Source of the DNA: CAYGTK01 sp964352775
GTDB lineage: Bacteria; Bacteroidota; Bacteroidia; Chitinophagales; CAIOSU01
Assembly: GCA_964352775.1 (NCBI GenBank)
Contig: CAYGTK010000051.1
Location: 1-20,524 of the forward strand
Reading direction: 5' to 3'
Length of the DNA stretch: 20,524 nt
Shown here: positions 1 to 7,305 of the stretch, piece after piece
How positions within the stretch are numbered: position 1 is the first letter of the stretch
Layout of the letters: every line of letters starts with the position of its first letter
The notes under the pieces: generated by a model
What the model saw: the letters and a program-made list of their open reading frames with translations, nothing else
The model's database searches: none
Told to the model about the DNA's origin: nothing
Translations under genes and position numbers: made by a program

Positions 1-60
1 GTTGTAGTCCATTTTCTGCCTTGCTTTTAGCTTAAGGGCTTAAAGTTAGGAATTCAGTAG

Positions 61-85
61 CAGTCGGCGGTCGGCAGTCGGCAGT
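61..85. repeat. Heptamer tandem repeat (3.6 copies)
   Basis: Seven-base units cagtcgg, cggtcgg, cagtcgg and a partial cagt stand in tandem. The second unit differs by one base. The repeat lies about 80 bp upstream of the first gene and touches a perfect TAnnTTTG element that begins at its last base. It is seen directly; any function is inference. Confidence 0.85.
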
Positions 86-92
86 ATTTTTG
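85..92 (+). promoter_or_regulatory. Candidate -7 element (TATTTTTG) for the 166-893 operon
   Basis: TATTTTTG is an exact match to the Bacteroidota -7 consensus TAnnTTTG. It would place the start of transcription near position 99 and give a 5' leader of roughly 65 bases before the ATG at 166. No TTTG-like -33 element is found at the usual distance, because that space is taken up by the heptamer repeat. A match to so short a motif in AT-rich DNA can arise by chance. Confidence 0.35.
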
Positions 93-165
93 TCTGAATT
101 CTATAATGAGTTATTACAGAATGTGATCTATTCGTAACTTGTTGTTCTAACTAAAACCAAATCAA

Positions 166-486
166 ATGAAAACACTACTACTAACACTAAGCCTAGCCAG
201 TTTCCTTTTTGTGGGGGATGTGTTTGGGCAGGGGGGATATGCAACTGTAAGCTCAACCTATGTTCTCGGCAATAAATCAAACGATAGACCCAATAAGATA
301 GTAATCACCTATACAGATGGGGATGTTGAAACAATAGAAATGGAGTCTAGGATGGAAATTGAAGATTTGGTAATTGCCCTGCACAAAGCATTCAACAAAG
401 TCTACATAAAAGGATATAGGCTTGCAACTTCTAGCTATTTAAGCCAAGGTAATTCTATACATCACTTTGAACAGATTGAAGACTAA
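166..486 (+). CDS. Small secreted protein of unknown function
   Basis: A 106-residue protein begins with a clear signal peptide: Met-Lys, a hydrophobic stretch of about 15 residues, and a likely cleavage near FGQ-GG (residues 20-24). The mature part is about 84 residues, has no cysteines, and shows no domain that I recognise. The start is well supported by the A-rich leader just before the ATG (aaaaccaaatcaa). The next gene begins two bases after the stop codon, so the two are almost certainly co-transcribed. I infer a periplasmic, lipid-free or extracellular protein; nothing in the sequence tells what it binds or does. Confidence 0.8.
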   Translation: MKTLLLTLSLASFLFVGDVFGQGGYATVSSTYVLGNKSNDRPNKIVITYTDGDVETIEMESRMEIEDLVIALHKAFNKVYIKGYRLATSSYLSQGNSIHHFEQIED

Positions 487-488
487 CC

Positions 489-893
489 ATGGGAAAACTA
501 GGTTGCCGCTGCGGGTATCGTATTACGGATCAAGCTGATAGCCTACCTTACAAAGGCTATGTATTACCAGATAAGCGTTTCTATCAATTTCAAGACCACC
601 TAAAAAAGGTTATAGGTGAGTTTATGGATGCCATAAAAAACGATACTAAAGACGAGTGGCTGGCTAAGTATTTTAATAATCCCAAAATGTATAAAGAGCT
701 TGGTTTAACGGATATACAAATGGCTGATGATGCAGGTAGCGAATTTTTACTCCAAGGCCATCAGGCTATTTTTCAATGCGAAAACTGTGGACGAATTGCC
801 ATAGAAATAGGACGAACCAGTCATTTCAGGTTTTTTAAACCCGAAAGAGACGATAGTATGGGTATTCTAGACACGATGGATGATGAACCTTGA
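489..893 (+). CDS. Four-cysteine zinc-ribbon-like cytoplasmic protein
   Basis: This 134-residue protein has no signal peptide. A CxCG pair near the N-terminus (C6, C8) and a CxxCG pair near the C-terminus (C97, C100) could together bind one zinc ion as a split zinc ribbon. Between them lies a charged, probably helical middle part (residues 30-80). It follows the small secreted protein with a two-base gap and ends 16 bases from the convergent gene on the other strand. The pairing of a small exported protein with a cytoplasmic partner is seen in toxin-immunity and regulator arrangements, but no toxin feature is visible here. I do not recognise the family, so the function is open. Confidence 0.8.
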   Translation: MGKLGCRCGYRITDQADSLPYKGYVLPDKRFYQFQDHLKKVIGEFMDAIKNDTKDEWLAKYFNNPKMYKELGLTDIQMADDAGSEFLLQGHQAIFQCENCGRIAIEIGRTSHFRFFKPERDDSMGILDTMDDEP

Positions 894-909
894 TGGAAGA
901 AATCATTGA

Positions 910-2268
910 TTACTCCCCAGGCAAGCTAGGCAAAGCATCAGCTCCACGCATTTTTTTACGCAAGCGTGGTAGTTGGTAATTGATGGTAGCGTTAAAGCCT
1001 ATTTGGTAGTTAACTGACTTTACCCCATCCATTTTACCTGCATAAGGGAATGCACGGCTATCGGTGCTAATACTTCCACGAGCACCAAAGGTGATGAAGT
1101 AATTATCGTGAACGAACATGTCGTATTCTACCCCTAGTATAAGCCCTATTTCGCTGCGCTGGAAGTATTGGGTACTGTTGTCTACTATCTCGTCTTCAAT
1201 AACTATTTCGGCACTCTTTAAGCGGCTGTATTGCAATCCTGCAATAATGTTGATAGATGAAGGCCTTGCATTCGCTCCTCGTAAAGTGGTGAACTTAATT
1301 TTGGCTAGTAAAGGTATCTGTAAGTAGTTCAACTTAATGGTTCCGCTAAGTGGCAGTTTACCGCCACGTAAGTCATTGTAACTACTGCCATGCTGCGAAT
1401 TGATGATCCATTCTGTAGCTAGACCGAACCTAGGCGAGAAGTTGTAGCCAAAACCTATTCCATAGTGCATTCCTTTATCAAAGTTGAACTTAGCATCTTC
1501 TCCAATAAGTGGGTTGAAAGATGCATTCTTGATCTTGAATTTCCCGAAATGCCCGCCAGCGGTAAAGCCTACATAAGCACCTGAAACCAGGTCTTTACGA
1601 TCTGTGGTGAAATTAGCCGCTACAGTCTCTTTAAAATGAGTTACTTCTGGTATAGTCTCGTCATCTAAGTTTTGTTGATCAAGAAAGGCCAGCCCTGTGT
1701 AGTCTAGGCTGAGTTTATTCTCTTTCCGTTCAGGCTCGGCAATGCTATTCCAAAGCTCAGTAAACCAGCGTGGTGGTTCAGTAGTTTCAGGTGTTAAGGT
1801 AGCAAGTGCTTCGCTAACTGAACCTTTACCAAATATGAACTCTGCATTGTTGGCAGATCTATTTGCTGCTGGGGTTGTAGCTTGGCCGTGTAGCCAGTTA
1901 TTACTAATGGAGGCCATTATGGCTGAATTGCTTAAATGTGCTGCCCATTCTAAAGCAGGTGCGCTTAATTGTATAGGGAAATTCTCTAAACCGCTATCCA
2001 TATTCTCTATCAAGCTATCTAAATTGACATGCCCAGGGCTCTGCTGATGATAGTTGACATTCAGGTACAAGCTTAAAAGAAGGAACGGTATAAAGAACAT
2101 TAAGCCCACCTTATACCAATGGCGATAGCGAATAGCAGACCTATCGGCATCAAGTTGCCCAGCTACATTGTCCCATAGGTCAGCAGGTGGGGCCATTTCG
2201 CCACTATCAAGTTGCTGCTTCATCCGTAGGTCGAATGCTTCGCCTTTATCTGGTCGTATTGCTCTCAT
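910..2268 (-). CDS. Dual-membrane-spanning anti-sigma factor-like protein with outer-membrane beta-barrel
   Basis: The 452-residue protein has three parts. Residues 1-50 are a charged cytoplasmic segment with a 'PPADLWDNV' motif (27-35), the pattern found at the start of Bacteroidota proteins encoded beside ECF sigma genes. Residues 53-71 form one hydrophobic helix with no cleavage site. After a variable periplasmic stretch (about 72-220), residues 225-440 resemble an outer-membrane beta-barrel of the PorT-like OMP_b-brl type, with alternating strands and a 'YLQIPLLAKIKF' segment. This order matches the dual-membrane-spanning anti-sigma (Dma) proteins reported in Bacteroides thetaiotaomicron, which hold an ECF sigma factor and span both membranes. 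The gene lies 96 bp downstream of the ECF sigma gene on the same strand. Role in sigma control is inferred from layout and neighbour. Confidence 0.75.
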   Translation of the reverse strand: MRAIRPDKGEAFDLRMKQQLDSGEMAPPADLWDNVAGQLDADRSAIRYRHWYKVGLMFFIPFLLLSLYLNVNYHQQSPGHVNLDSLIENMDSGLENFPIQLSAPALEWAAHLSNSAIMASISNNWLHGQATTPAANRSANNAEFIFGKGSVSEALATLTPETTEPPRWFTELWNSIAEPERKENKLSLDYTGLAFLDQQNLDDETIPEVTHFKETVAANFTTDRKDLVSGAYVGFTAGGHFGKFKIKNASFNPLIGEDAKFNFDKGMHYGIGFGYNFSPRFGLATEWIINSQHGSSYNDLRGGKLPLSGTIKLNYLQIPLLAKIKFTTLRGANARPSSINIIAGLQYSRLKSAEIVIEDEIVDNSTQYFQRSEIGLILGVEYDMFVHDNYFITFGARGSISTDSRAFPYAGKMDGVKSVNYQIGFNATINYQLPRLRKKMRGADALPSLPGE

Positions 2269-2279
2269 CAGTTAACTAG

Positions 2280-2301
2280 CTCACTATTAAGGGTAAGTGA
2301 G
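2280..2301 (-). other. Short inverted repeat between the sigma and anti-sigma genes
   Basis: CTCACT (2280-2285) and AGTGAG (2296-2301) can pair into a 6-bp stem with a 10-base loop in the 96-base spacer of the operon. It is not followed by a T-run on the minus strand, so it does not look like a full terminator; it could tune the ratio of the two proteins. Chance occurrence is quite possible. Confidence 0.25.
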
Positions 2302-2364
2302 TATTGTTCGTAGTTATGATAGCTGTGTAGGTGAAATGGTTGCATGGCTAAGTGTAAATTTTTG

Positions 2365-2943
2365 TTAAGAAGCACCGCCCTCTTTGGGTAGCTTTTGTGC
2401 TTCTATCACTTTTGCTTGCAATAATTGGCGGGCACGAGCCAGTTGAGACTTAGATGTACCTTCTGTAACACCAAGTAATTCTGCTATTTCACGGTGGTTG
2501 TATCCTTCAATGGCATATAGGTTAAATACCGTTCGATAACCTGGTGAAAGGCTTTGTACCATATCCATAAGGTCTTGCAGTTGTAAATGGTCGAAAGTGC
2601 TTTCATCCACTATATCTATCACCTTATCTTCCGAGTCTACTATACTGTATAGATTTACCTTGCGGCGATAGTGCTCTATAGAGGTGTTAACAAATATCCT
2701 ACGCATCCATCCTTCAAAAGATCCTTCTTGTCTGAACTTACTTAGGTTGCGGAATATCTTAATAAAGCCATCTTGTAAAATATCTTCGGCGGCTTGCCTA
2801 TCACGGGCATAACGCATGCAAACTGCAAACATGCGCGGCGAATAACGGCTATAAAGGGTTTTCTGGGCTTTTCTATCACCAATTAAACACCCCTTTATTA
2901 AGTCGCCTTCGCTGGGTTCTCCTATGTATCCAAACAAAGCCAT
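2365..2943 (-). CDS. RNA polymerase ECF-type sigma factor
   Basis: The 192-residue protein has the two-domain layout of an extracytoplasmic-function sigma factor. Sigma region 2 covers about residues 24-97, with the -10-recognition/melting part 'DILQDGFIKIF' (54-64) and 'FEGWMRRIFVN' (76-86). Sigma region 4 covers about 126-178, with the helix-turn-helix 'YNHREIAELLGVTEGTSKSQ' at 148-167. The length is normal for the family. It would direct RNA polymerase to a small set of envelope-related promoters. Its gene comes first in a minus-strand operon with the anti-sigma-like barrel protein, so the pair most likely forms one signalling unit. The 5' leader contains an inverted repeat (2979-3013) that may be an operator or leader structure. 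Confidence 0.93.
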   Translation of the reverse strand: MALFGYIGEPSEGDLIKGCLIGDRKAQKTLYSRYSPRMFAVCMRYARDRQAAEDILQDGFIKIFRNLSKFRQEGSFEGWMRRIFVNTSIEHYRRKVNLYSIVDSEDKVIDIVDESTFDHLQLQDLMDMVQSLSPGYRTVFNLYAIEGYNHREIAELLGVTEGTSKSQLARARQLLQAKVIEAQKLPKEGGAS

Positions 2944-3295
2944 GCTTTAAGTTAGGAAATTCTCAACGTATATTAAAACTGTGTGAATTAAATATTGCTT
3001 TAATCTTACACAGCTATCCACATTTTCAAGCGTAGAGATTTGGTTTACAGGTAATTGTTGGGTGTGGATTATTTTTTGCGACCAACATAAAAGCCTGGAA
3101 TATTCAGTCACTTCATAAAAACTTTATAATAAGAGATCAATTTACCCGTTCCCAACCTATAAATTCAAAAAGAAGTATATGATAATGAAACCAATTTTTG
3201 TATAATTACGTCAGGGTAAATGATAGGCTACGGATTTACACCTGAATTTTTTATTTAATCGCTAAACATGTTTGGCACACCAAAAACCCATAACC
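2944..3295. other. Divergent intergenic region without a gene
   Basis: These 352 bases separate the minus-strand sigma gene from the plus-strand T9SS substrate. I find no open frame of useful length on either strand. It is AT-rich and holds an imperfect inverted repeat (2979-3013) and two 9-mers close to the DnaA-box consensus (3014-3022 and 3063-3071). The promoters of both genes should lie here; the nearest thing to a -7 element for the right-hand gene is CATGTTTG at 3267-3274, one mismatch from TAnnTTTG and 21 bases before the ATG. Confidence 0.7.
2979..3013. promoter_or_regulatory. Imperfect inverted repeat upstream of the ECF sigma gene
   Basis: The arms CTGTGTgAATTAAA (2979-2992) and TTTAATcTTACACAG (2999-3013) are inverted copies of each other apart from an offset of one base, around the 6-base centre TATTGC. 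It starts 36 bases upstream of the sigma start codon. It may be an operator or a stem in the 5' leader of the sigma mRNA. The symmetry is seen directly; the function is inferred. Confidence 0.4.
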
Positions 3296-6200
3296 ATGAA
3301 AAAGCCTATTGCTCTACTTCTGCTGGTACTAGCTAGTTTAAGCCTTACAGCACAGCAAAGCCTAAAAGATCAAATATTCAACTCGCCAAATGCCCCACAG
3401 CCAATATCAAAACAGCAGATAGATGCGGTAAAGCAACAGTTATTTGCTAACCACCAGGCGGCTAATAATGGATCTGGAACGCGAGCTGCTATCATCAATA
3501 TGGTAATTGATTATTCCACCTGTGAGGAGGAGGCAGCTTTAGATGACGGATTTGGTTATCAAGATTTTGTTTGGGATGTGAACAGGAATAATGTGGAAAC
3601 CGATTATCCTAGCTTCGACTGGATATTGGTACACCATATAGGTCCAGGGCTAGGCGCGCTTGACGCGAACGCCAGCACTCCGTTTTGCCAAGACTACAGT
3701 GTACTCGACTATACACTAGATAGTGTAGTTATTCTTTCAGCTTACGAAAACATAACCGGCTCTACGGATACACTTATAGTAACTATATATGATGACGTGA
3801 ATTTTTCACAATCTCCAAGACCTGGTGTAGCCCAAAATTCGCCAATGCTATCAACGGACACATTAATTTCAGGGGTTGATTTTTTTAGTGGTTCAGCCAT
3901 ACAAGTCGCCCCTATCACTTACGTACCTAATACTCCGATATCAAAACTAGGTAACGATGATTTTTTCGTGTATGTAGAGTTTGTTGGAGACACTTCAAAT
4001 TCCTACAGTGTTTTAGCTGGTTACCGTGATGAGTGCAATGATATGGAGGCTGCGTCAGAAGGGATTTTCCCACAAAATAGTTACTATTACATAAATGCAG
4101 ATTTAACGCCTTCGGGTGGTCCAAGTCTCTCCGGTATAAACTCTGTTGGGTTTACTTTTCCTACGTGTGGAGAGTTTTTCACTCAAAACTGGGGTATTCA
4201 ATCTTGGACGACAGCCAATGTTGAATTTAAAACAAGCATAATACAGCTAACACCTGCTAATTGTAGCAATACTTCGGTTAGTATGGAAGCCTTTTCTAAC
4301 GGGACTACATCACCGGTTACACATACTTGGAGTACTGACAATGGAACGCTTACCGCTACATCTGGAGATACTTCCACACTATTAATTCCGTCTGGACAAA
4401 CGGCCCAAGTAATTCTAACGGCCAATGATGGTTTTGAAACAGTTTACGATACCTTGAACATTAATCAAGGTCAAACGCTAAGTGTGTCACTACCCGCTGC
4501 GGTGGAGTTAACCTGCGGCAACGATTCCCTTTTAATAGCAAATGTTTCTGGAGCTTTACAAGGTATACAGTACTCGTGGACAGGTCCTAATGGACAATCC
4601 ACTTCGCCTACCTATACTGTAAGCGACCCAGGTATTGTTACCTTAACCGTAACTAATGCATTTGGTTGTAGCAAAACTGTACAAACTGCAGTTAGTATTT
4701 TAAGCCTTAATCAAAGTTTGGGTTTTGAGATAAGAAATGTTAATCCCAATATTATTGATAGCACTTGTTACCAAGTTGGGCACAATATTCAGCTAACAAA
4801 TACAAGTTCACAATTAAGCGGTTGGAATTTTGTTTGGGATTACACCGAAGGCAATACCACGTTAAACCAACCAACGGTGGTATTTAACAATGTTTCCTCT
4901 TCTACCATGATTACTTTAACGGCTACCGAGATAGGTAATGCCAATTGTTCATTAACCTTAGTTGATTCTATAGTAGTGAACCCGCAAGGCTTCTGTGTGG
5001 ATAGTATTTGCCAAGGCTTTTCCGCTTTTATTGATAGCACAGCCGATAAAAGCTGCACGCAACCTGGCTATGCTCGGGTAGCCGTTACGGGTAACAATAC
5101 TCCTTTCCAATACTTATGGAATGATGGAAACACGCAGAGTGAACGCATCTTTTTAGCTGGAGGCACATACACAGTTCAGGTAACGGATACCGCGGGCTGC
5201 CAGTTTAGTGTAGGAACTGCCATTGGTGGAAATGCTTTTCCAGGATATGATCTGGCGGTAAATACATCAGGCCCATTAGGTATGCGGGTTTTATTTCCCA
5301 ACTCAGTAACGGTAATTGGGCAAAACAAAGGCTGTACACCTGTATCAGGTGAAATATGCATGATCTATGATACTAGTATCGTGATGTTGGATAGTACTAC
5401 CAACCCAATGCCTATGATCTCAGGAGACACCCTGAAATGGACCTTTACTGATCTTACCGTTGATTCAGGATTATTGGCTTTCTACCCGATCTTCACTCCT
5501 AAATTCACCACTCAACTTGGGGCTCAAGCGCTATTTGTAACAGTTATAAAGCCGAGTACGGGCGATCTAGACACTACCAATAACATTGATGTGTATACGG
5601 CCACTATTATTAATTCGTATGACCCTAATGATAAGCAGGTATCACCATCGCGTTGTGCGCCTACTAATTATACTTACCCTACTGAAACGCTAACATATAA
5701 GGTTCGTTTCCAAAATACAGGTAATGCCTCAGCAATTGACGTTGCCATTCGCGATACCCTGCATCCAATGCTTGATATTTCTACTTTGGAGGTACTAGCT
5801 ACCAGTCATCAACCGATGATCACGGAAACCTTTGGCGATAGTATTATAAAGTTCAGTTTCCCGAACATCTTTTTACCAGATAGCGGAACTGATCTTCAGG
5901 GCAGTAATGGCTATGTATTATTTGATATTGTACCAAAAGCAGGTGTACCATTAGGCACTAAAATTGACAACCGCGTGGGTATCTTTTTTGATAGAAACCC
6001 ACCTGTGATCACCAATACGGTTATTAATACAATTACCGATACGGTGCCTGTGTATACTACTGTGCTGGCCGAGCAGGCTTGTAATCAATACAGCTTCTTG
6101 GGACAGAACTATGAGCAAACTGGCCAGTACGAGTTTAGACTATTTGCAAAAGACGGATGTGATAGTACAGTAACACTCGATCTTGAGATCTTTGACGACG

Positions 6201-6610
6201 TATTGGTAGACCAAACTGTTAGCATAAACCAAGGTGACAGTATTTTCTTGGCGGGAAGTTTCCAAACTCAAGCGGGTATTTATTTTGATACCTCAACTAC
6301 GGCACAAGGTTGCGAGAACATACTTAAAACCGAACTACAAGTAGTGGTAGGTATTGATGATTGGACCAACGAGAACATTAAAGTATATCCTAACCCAACT
6401 AATGATAGAGTGTATGTAAGTCTTCCAACCACAGATAGTGAAGTGTCGTTAATGGTTATGGATGTGCAGGGTCAAGAACAAGTAGCCCATACCTTTGGTG
6501 CCAATGAGCAGATAAATGTATCGGTAGCCAACCTGTCGCCAGGTATATATTTGCTTCAGCTTACTAATGCTGAAGGCAAGCAGCATCGCGAAAAGATAAT
6601 TGTTCAGTAA
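3296..6610 (+). CDS. Large T9SS-exported surface protein with type A sorting domain
   Basis: The 1104-residue protein starts with a typical signal peptide (MKKPIALLLLVLASLSLTAQ). I prefer the ATG at 3296 to an in-frame TTG at 3272 because the ATG directly opens the signal peptide and follows the A-rich 'cccataacc' leader. The middle holds Ig/PKD-like repeats, including a SprB-like one with 'GGTYTVQVTDTAGC'. About residues 774-913 form the domain common in Bacteroidota surface proteins that opens with 'YDPNDK' and contains 'YKVRFQNTGNASA' and 'GIFFDRNPPVITNTV'. Two cysteine-containing repeats follow ('DGCDSTVTLDLEI'). The end (about 1019-1104) is the T9SS type A sorting domain: 'VYPNPTNDRVYV' and 'LSPGIYLLQL'. 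It is therefore exported by T9SS and attached to, or released from, the cell surface. Its ligand is unknown; adhesion is a reasonable guess. It appears monocistronic. Confidence 0.92.
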   Translation: MKKPIALLLLVLASLSLTAQQSLKDQIFNSPNAPQPISKQQIDAVKQQLFANHQAANNGSGTRAAIINMVIDYSTCEEEAALDDGFGYQDFVWDVNRNNVETDYPSFDWILVHHIGPGLGALDANASTPFCQDYSVLDYTLDSVVILSAYENITGSTDTLIVTIYDDVNFSQSPRPGVAQNSPMLSTDTLISGVDFFSGSAIQVAPITYVPNTPISKLGNDDFFVYVEFVGDTSNSYSVLAGYRDECNDMEAASEGIFPQNSYYYINADLTPSGGPSLSGINSVGFTFPTCGEFFTQNWGIQSWTTANVEFKTSIIQLTPANCSNTSVSMEAFSNGTTSPVTHTWSTDNGTLTATSGDTSTLLIPSGQTAQVILTANDGFETVYDTLNINQGQTLSVSLPAAVELTCGNDSLLIANVSGALQGIQYSWTGPNGQSTSPTYTVSDPGIVTLTVTNAFGCSKTVQTAVSILSLNQSLGFEIRNVNPNIIDSTCYQVGHNIQLTNTSSQLSGWNFVWDYTEGNTTLNQPTVVFNNVSSSTMITLTATEIGNANCSLTLVDSIVVNPQGFCVDSICQGFSAFIDSTADKSCTQPGYARVAVTGNNTPFQYLWNDGNTQSERIFLAGGTYTVQVTDTAGCQFSVGTAIGGNAFPGYDLAVNTSGPLGMRVLFPNSVTVIGQNKGCTPVSGEICMIYDTSIVMLDSTTNPMPMISGDTLKWTFTDLTVDSGLLAFYPIFTPKFTTQLGAQALFVTVIKPSTGDLDTTNNIDVYTATIINSYDPNDKQVSPSRCAPTNYTYPTETLTYKVRFQNTGNASAIDVAIRDTLHPMLDISTLEVLATSHQPMITETFGDSIIKFSFPNIFLPDSGTDLQGSNGYVLFDIVPKAGVPLGTKIDNRVGIFFDRNPPVITNTVINTITDTVPVYTTVLAEQACNQYSFLGQNYEQTGQYEFRLFAKDGCDSTVTLDLEIFDDVLVDQTVSINQGDSIFLAGSFQTQAGIYFDTSTTAQGCENILKTELQVVVGIDDWTNENIKVYPNPTNDRVYVSLPTTDSEVSLMVMDVQGQEQVAHTFGANEQINVSVANLSPGIYLLQLTNAEGKQHREKIIVQ

Positions 6611-6632
6611 GTAGTTAATTCTGAATTATTGT

Positions 6633-6673
6633 AAACATCCTCGCTCACTATTTGGGCGGGGATGTTTTTGTTT
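6633..6673 (+). terminator. Intrinsic terminator after the T9SS substrate gene
   Basis: AAACATCCTCGC (6633-6644) pairs with GCGGGGATGTTT (6656-6667) over 12 bases with a single G-T pair, around an 11-base loop, and runs straight into TTGTTT. It lies 22 bases after the stop codon. Stem length and T-rich tail make this the clearest terminator in the window. Confidence 0.85.
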
Positions 6674-6723
6674 AAGCATTCGCATTATCTTTTGTTTCTT
6701 AGTGATAACTTTTCAACCTGACT

Positions 6724-7281
6724 ATGGACTTACAAGACCCTTCTACAACATCAGCACCTACCAGCACAGAATACACCAAGCTAGCTGGGCCAGGTAATAG
6801 GTTCTATGCATTTCTTATCGATTGTATCGTAATTGTGATACTCTATGTAGTTGCGGTACTGTTTTTCATGTTCCTTCCTTTTGATTTTCGGCCGGTCGAC
6901 CTTCAATTTTTAGTGATACTCTATTTTATAGGAATGCATTGGAAAGGTGGCGCATCAGCAGGTAAGGATACTTTAGAACTGAAAGTGACCATGATGGACG
7001 GAAGCCCATTGACACTTGCACGATCTATATTGCGATCATCGATATACATAGCTCACTATTTTGCAACAGGTTTCTTAGATGACGGAGATGGCCCCATGTC
7101 TTTTAATTTGAATTTTGATAGCTCGTCCTACGACATTTTTGGAATTCCCATACCTATATTAGGCTTAGGAGCAATAACCAGTTTCATCATCATAGCTGAT
7201 ATTATGACCATCTTCATTCGTGATGATTCTCGAGCACTACACGACCTGATGGCAGGCACTAAGTGTGTTTCTAAAAAGTGA
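6724..7281 (+). CDS. RDD family membrane protein
   Basis: The 185-residue protein shows the RDD pattern. 'NRFYAFLIDCIVI' near residues 25-37 supplies the conserved Arg and Asp, and 'RALHDLMAGT' at 170-179 is the typical closing motif. Hydrophobic stretches lie at about 28-50, 59-74, 101-118 and 143-166. RDD proteins are small inner-membrane proteins of mostly unknown role; some have been linked to ion or sodium transport. A low-complexity Ser/Thr/Pro N-terminus precedes the first helix. The nuclease gene starts 24 bases after its stop codon, and a 14-bp palindrome overlaps the stop. A possible promoter is TATCTTTTG at 6686-6694, one base longer than the -7 consensus, with TTTG upstream at 6667-6670. 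Confidence 0.88.
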   Translation: MDLQDPSTTSAPTSTEYTKLAGPGNRFYAFLIDCIVIVILYVVAVLFFMFLPFDFRPVDLQFLVILYFIGMHWKGGASAGKDTLELKVTMMDGSPLTLARSILRSSIYIAHYFATGFLDDGDGPMSFNLNFDSSSYDIFGIPIPILGLGAITSFIIIADIMTIFIRDDSRALHDLMAGTKCVSKK

Positions 7282-7300
7282 CCTTATAAGGTCTATTTTT
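7280..7300 (+). terminator. Perfect 14-bp palindrome followed by a T-run
   Basis: GACCTTATAAGGTC (7280-7293) is a perfect palindrome that includes the last two bases of the RDD stop codon, and TATTTTT follows at once. As RNA it gives a 5-bp stem with a 4-base loop, enough for a weak, leaky terminator between the RDD and nuclease genes. It could instead be a protein-binding operator. The symmetry is certain, the role is not. Confidence 0.45.
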
Positions 7301-7305
7301 ACTAC

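Noticed and set aside
24..45. CTTTTAGC...GCTTAAAG hairpin at the left edge as a terminator of an upstream gene
   Set aside because: The stem has one mismatch in eight, there is no T-run after it, and the upstream gene is not in the window.
61..85. CRISPR-like array
   Set aside because: The units are seven bases, directly tandem and without spacers, and no cas genes are near.
3272..3295. TTG start extending the T9SS substrate by eight residues
   Set aside because: It would put a polar stretch before a complete signal peptide, while the ATG at 3296 directly opens the signal peptide and has the local type of A-rich leader.
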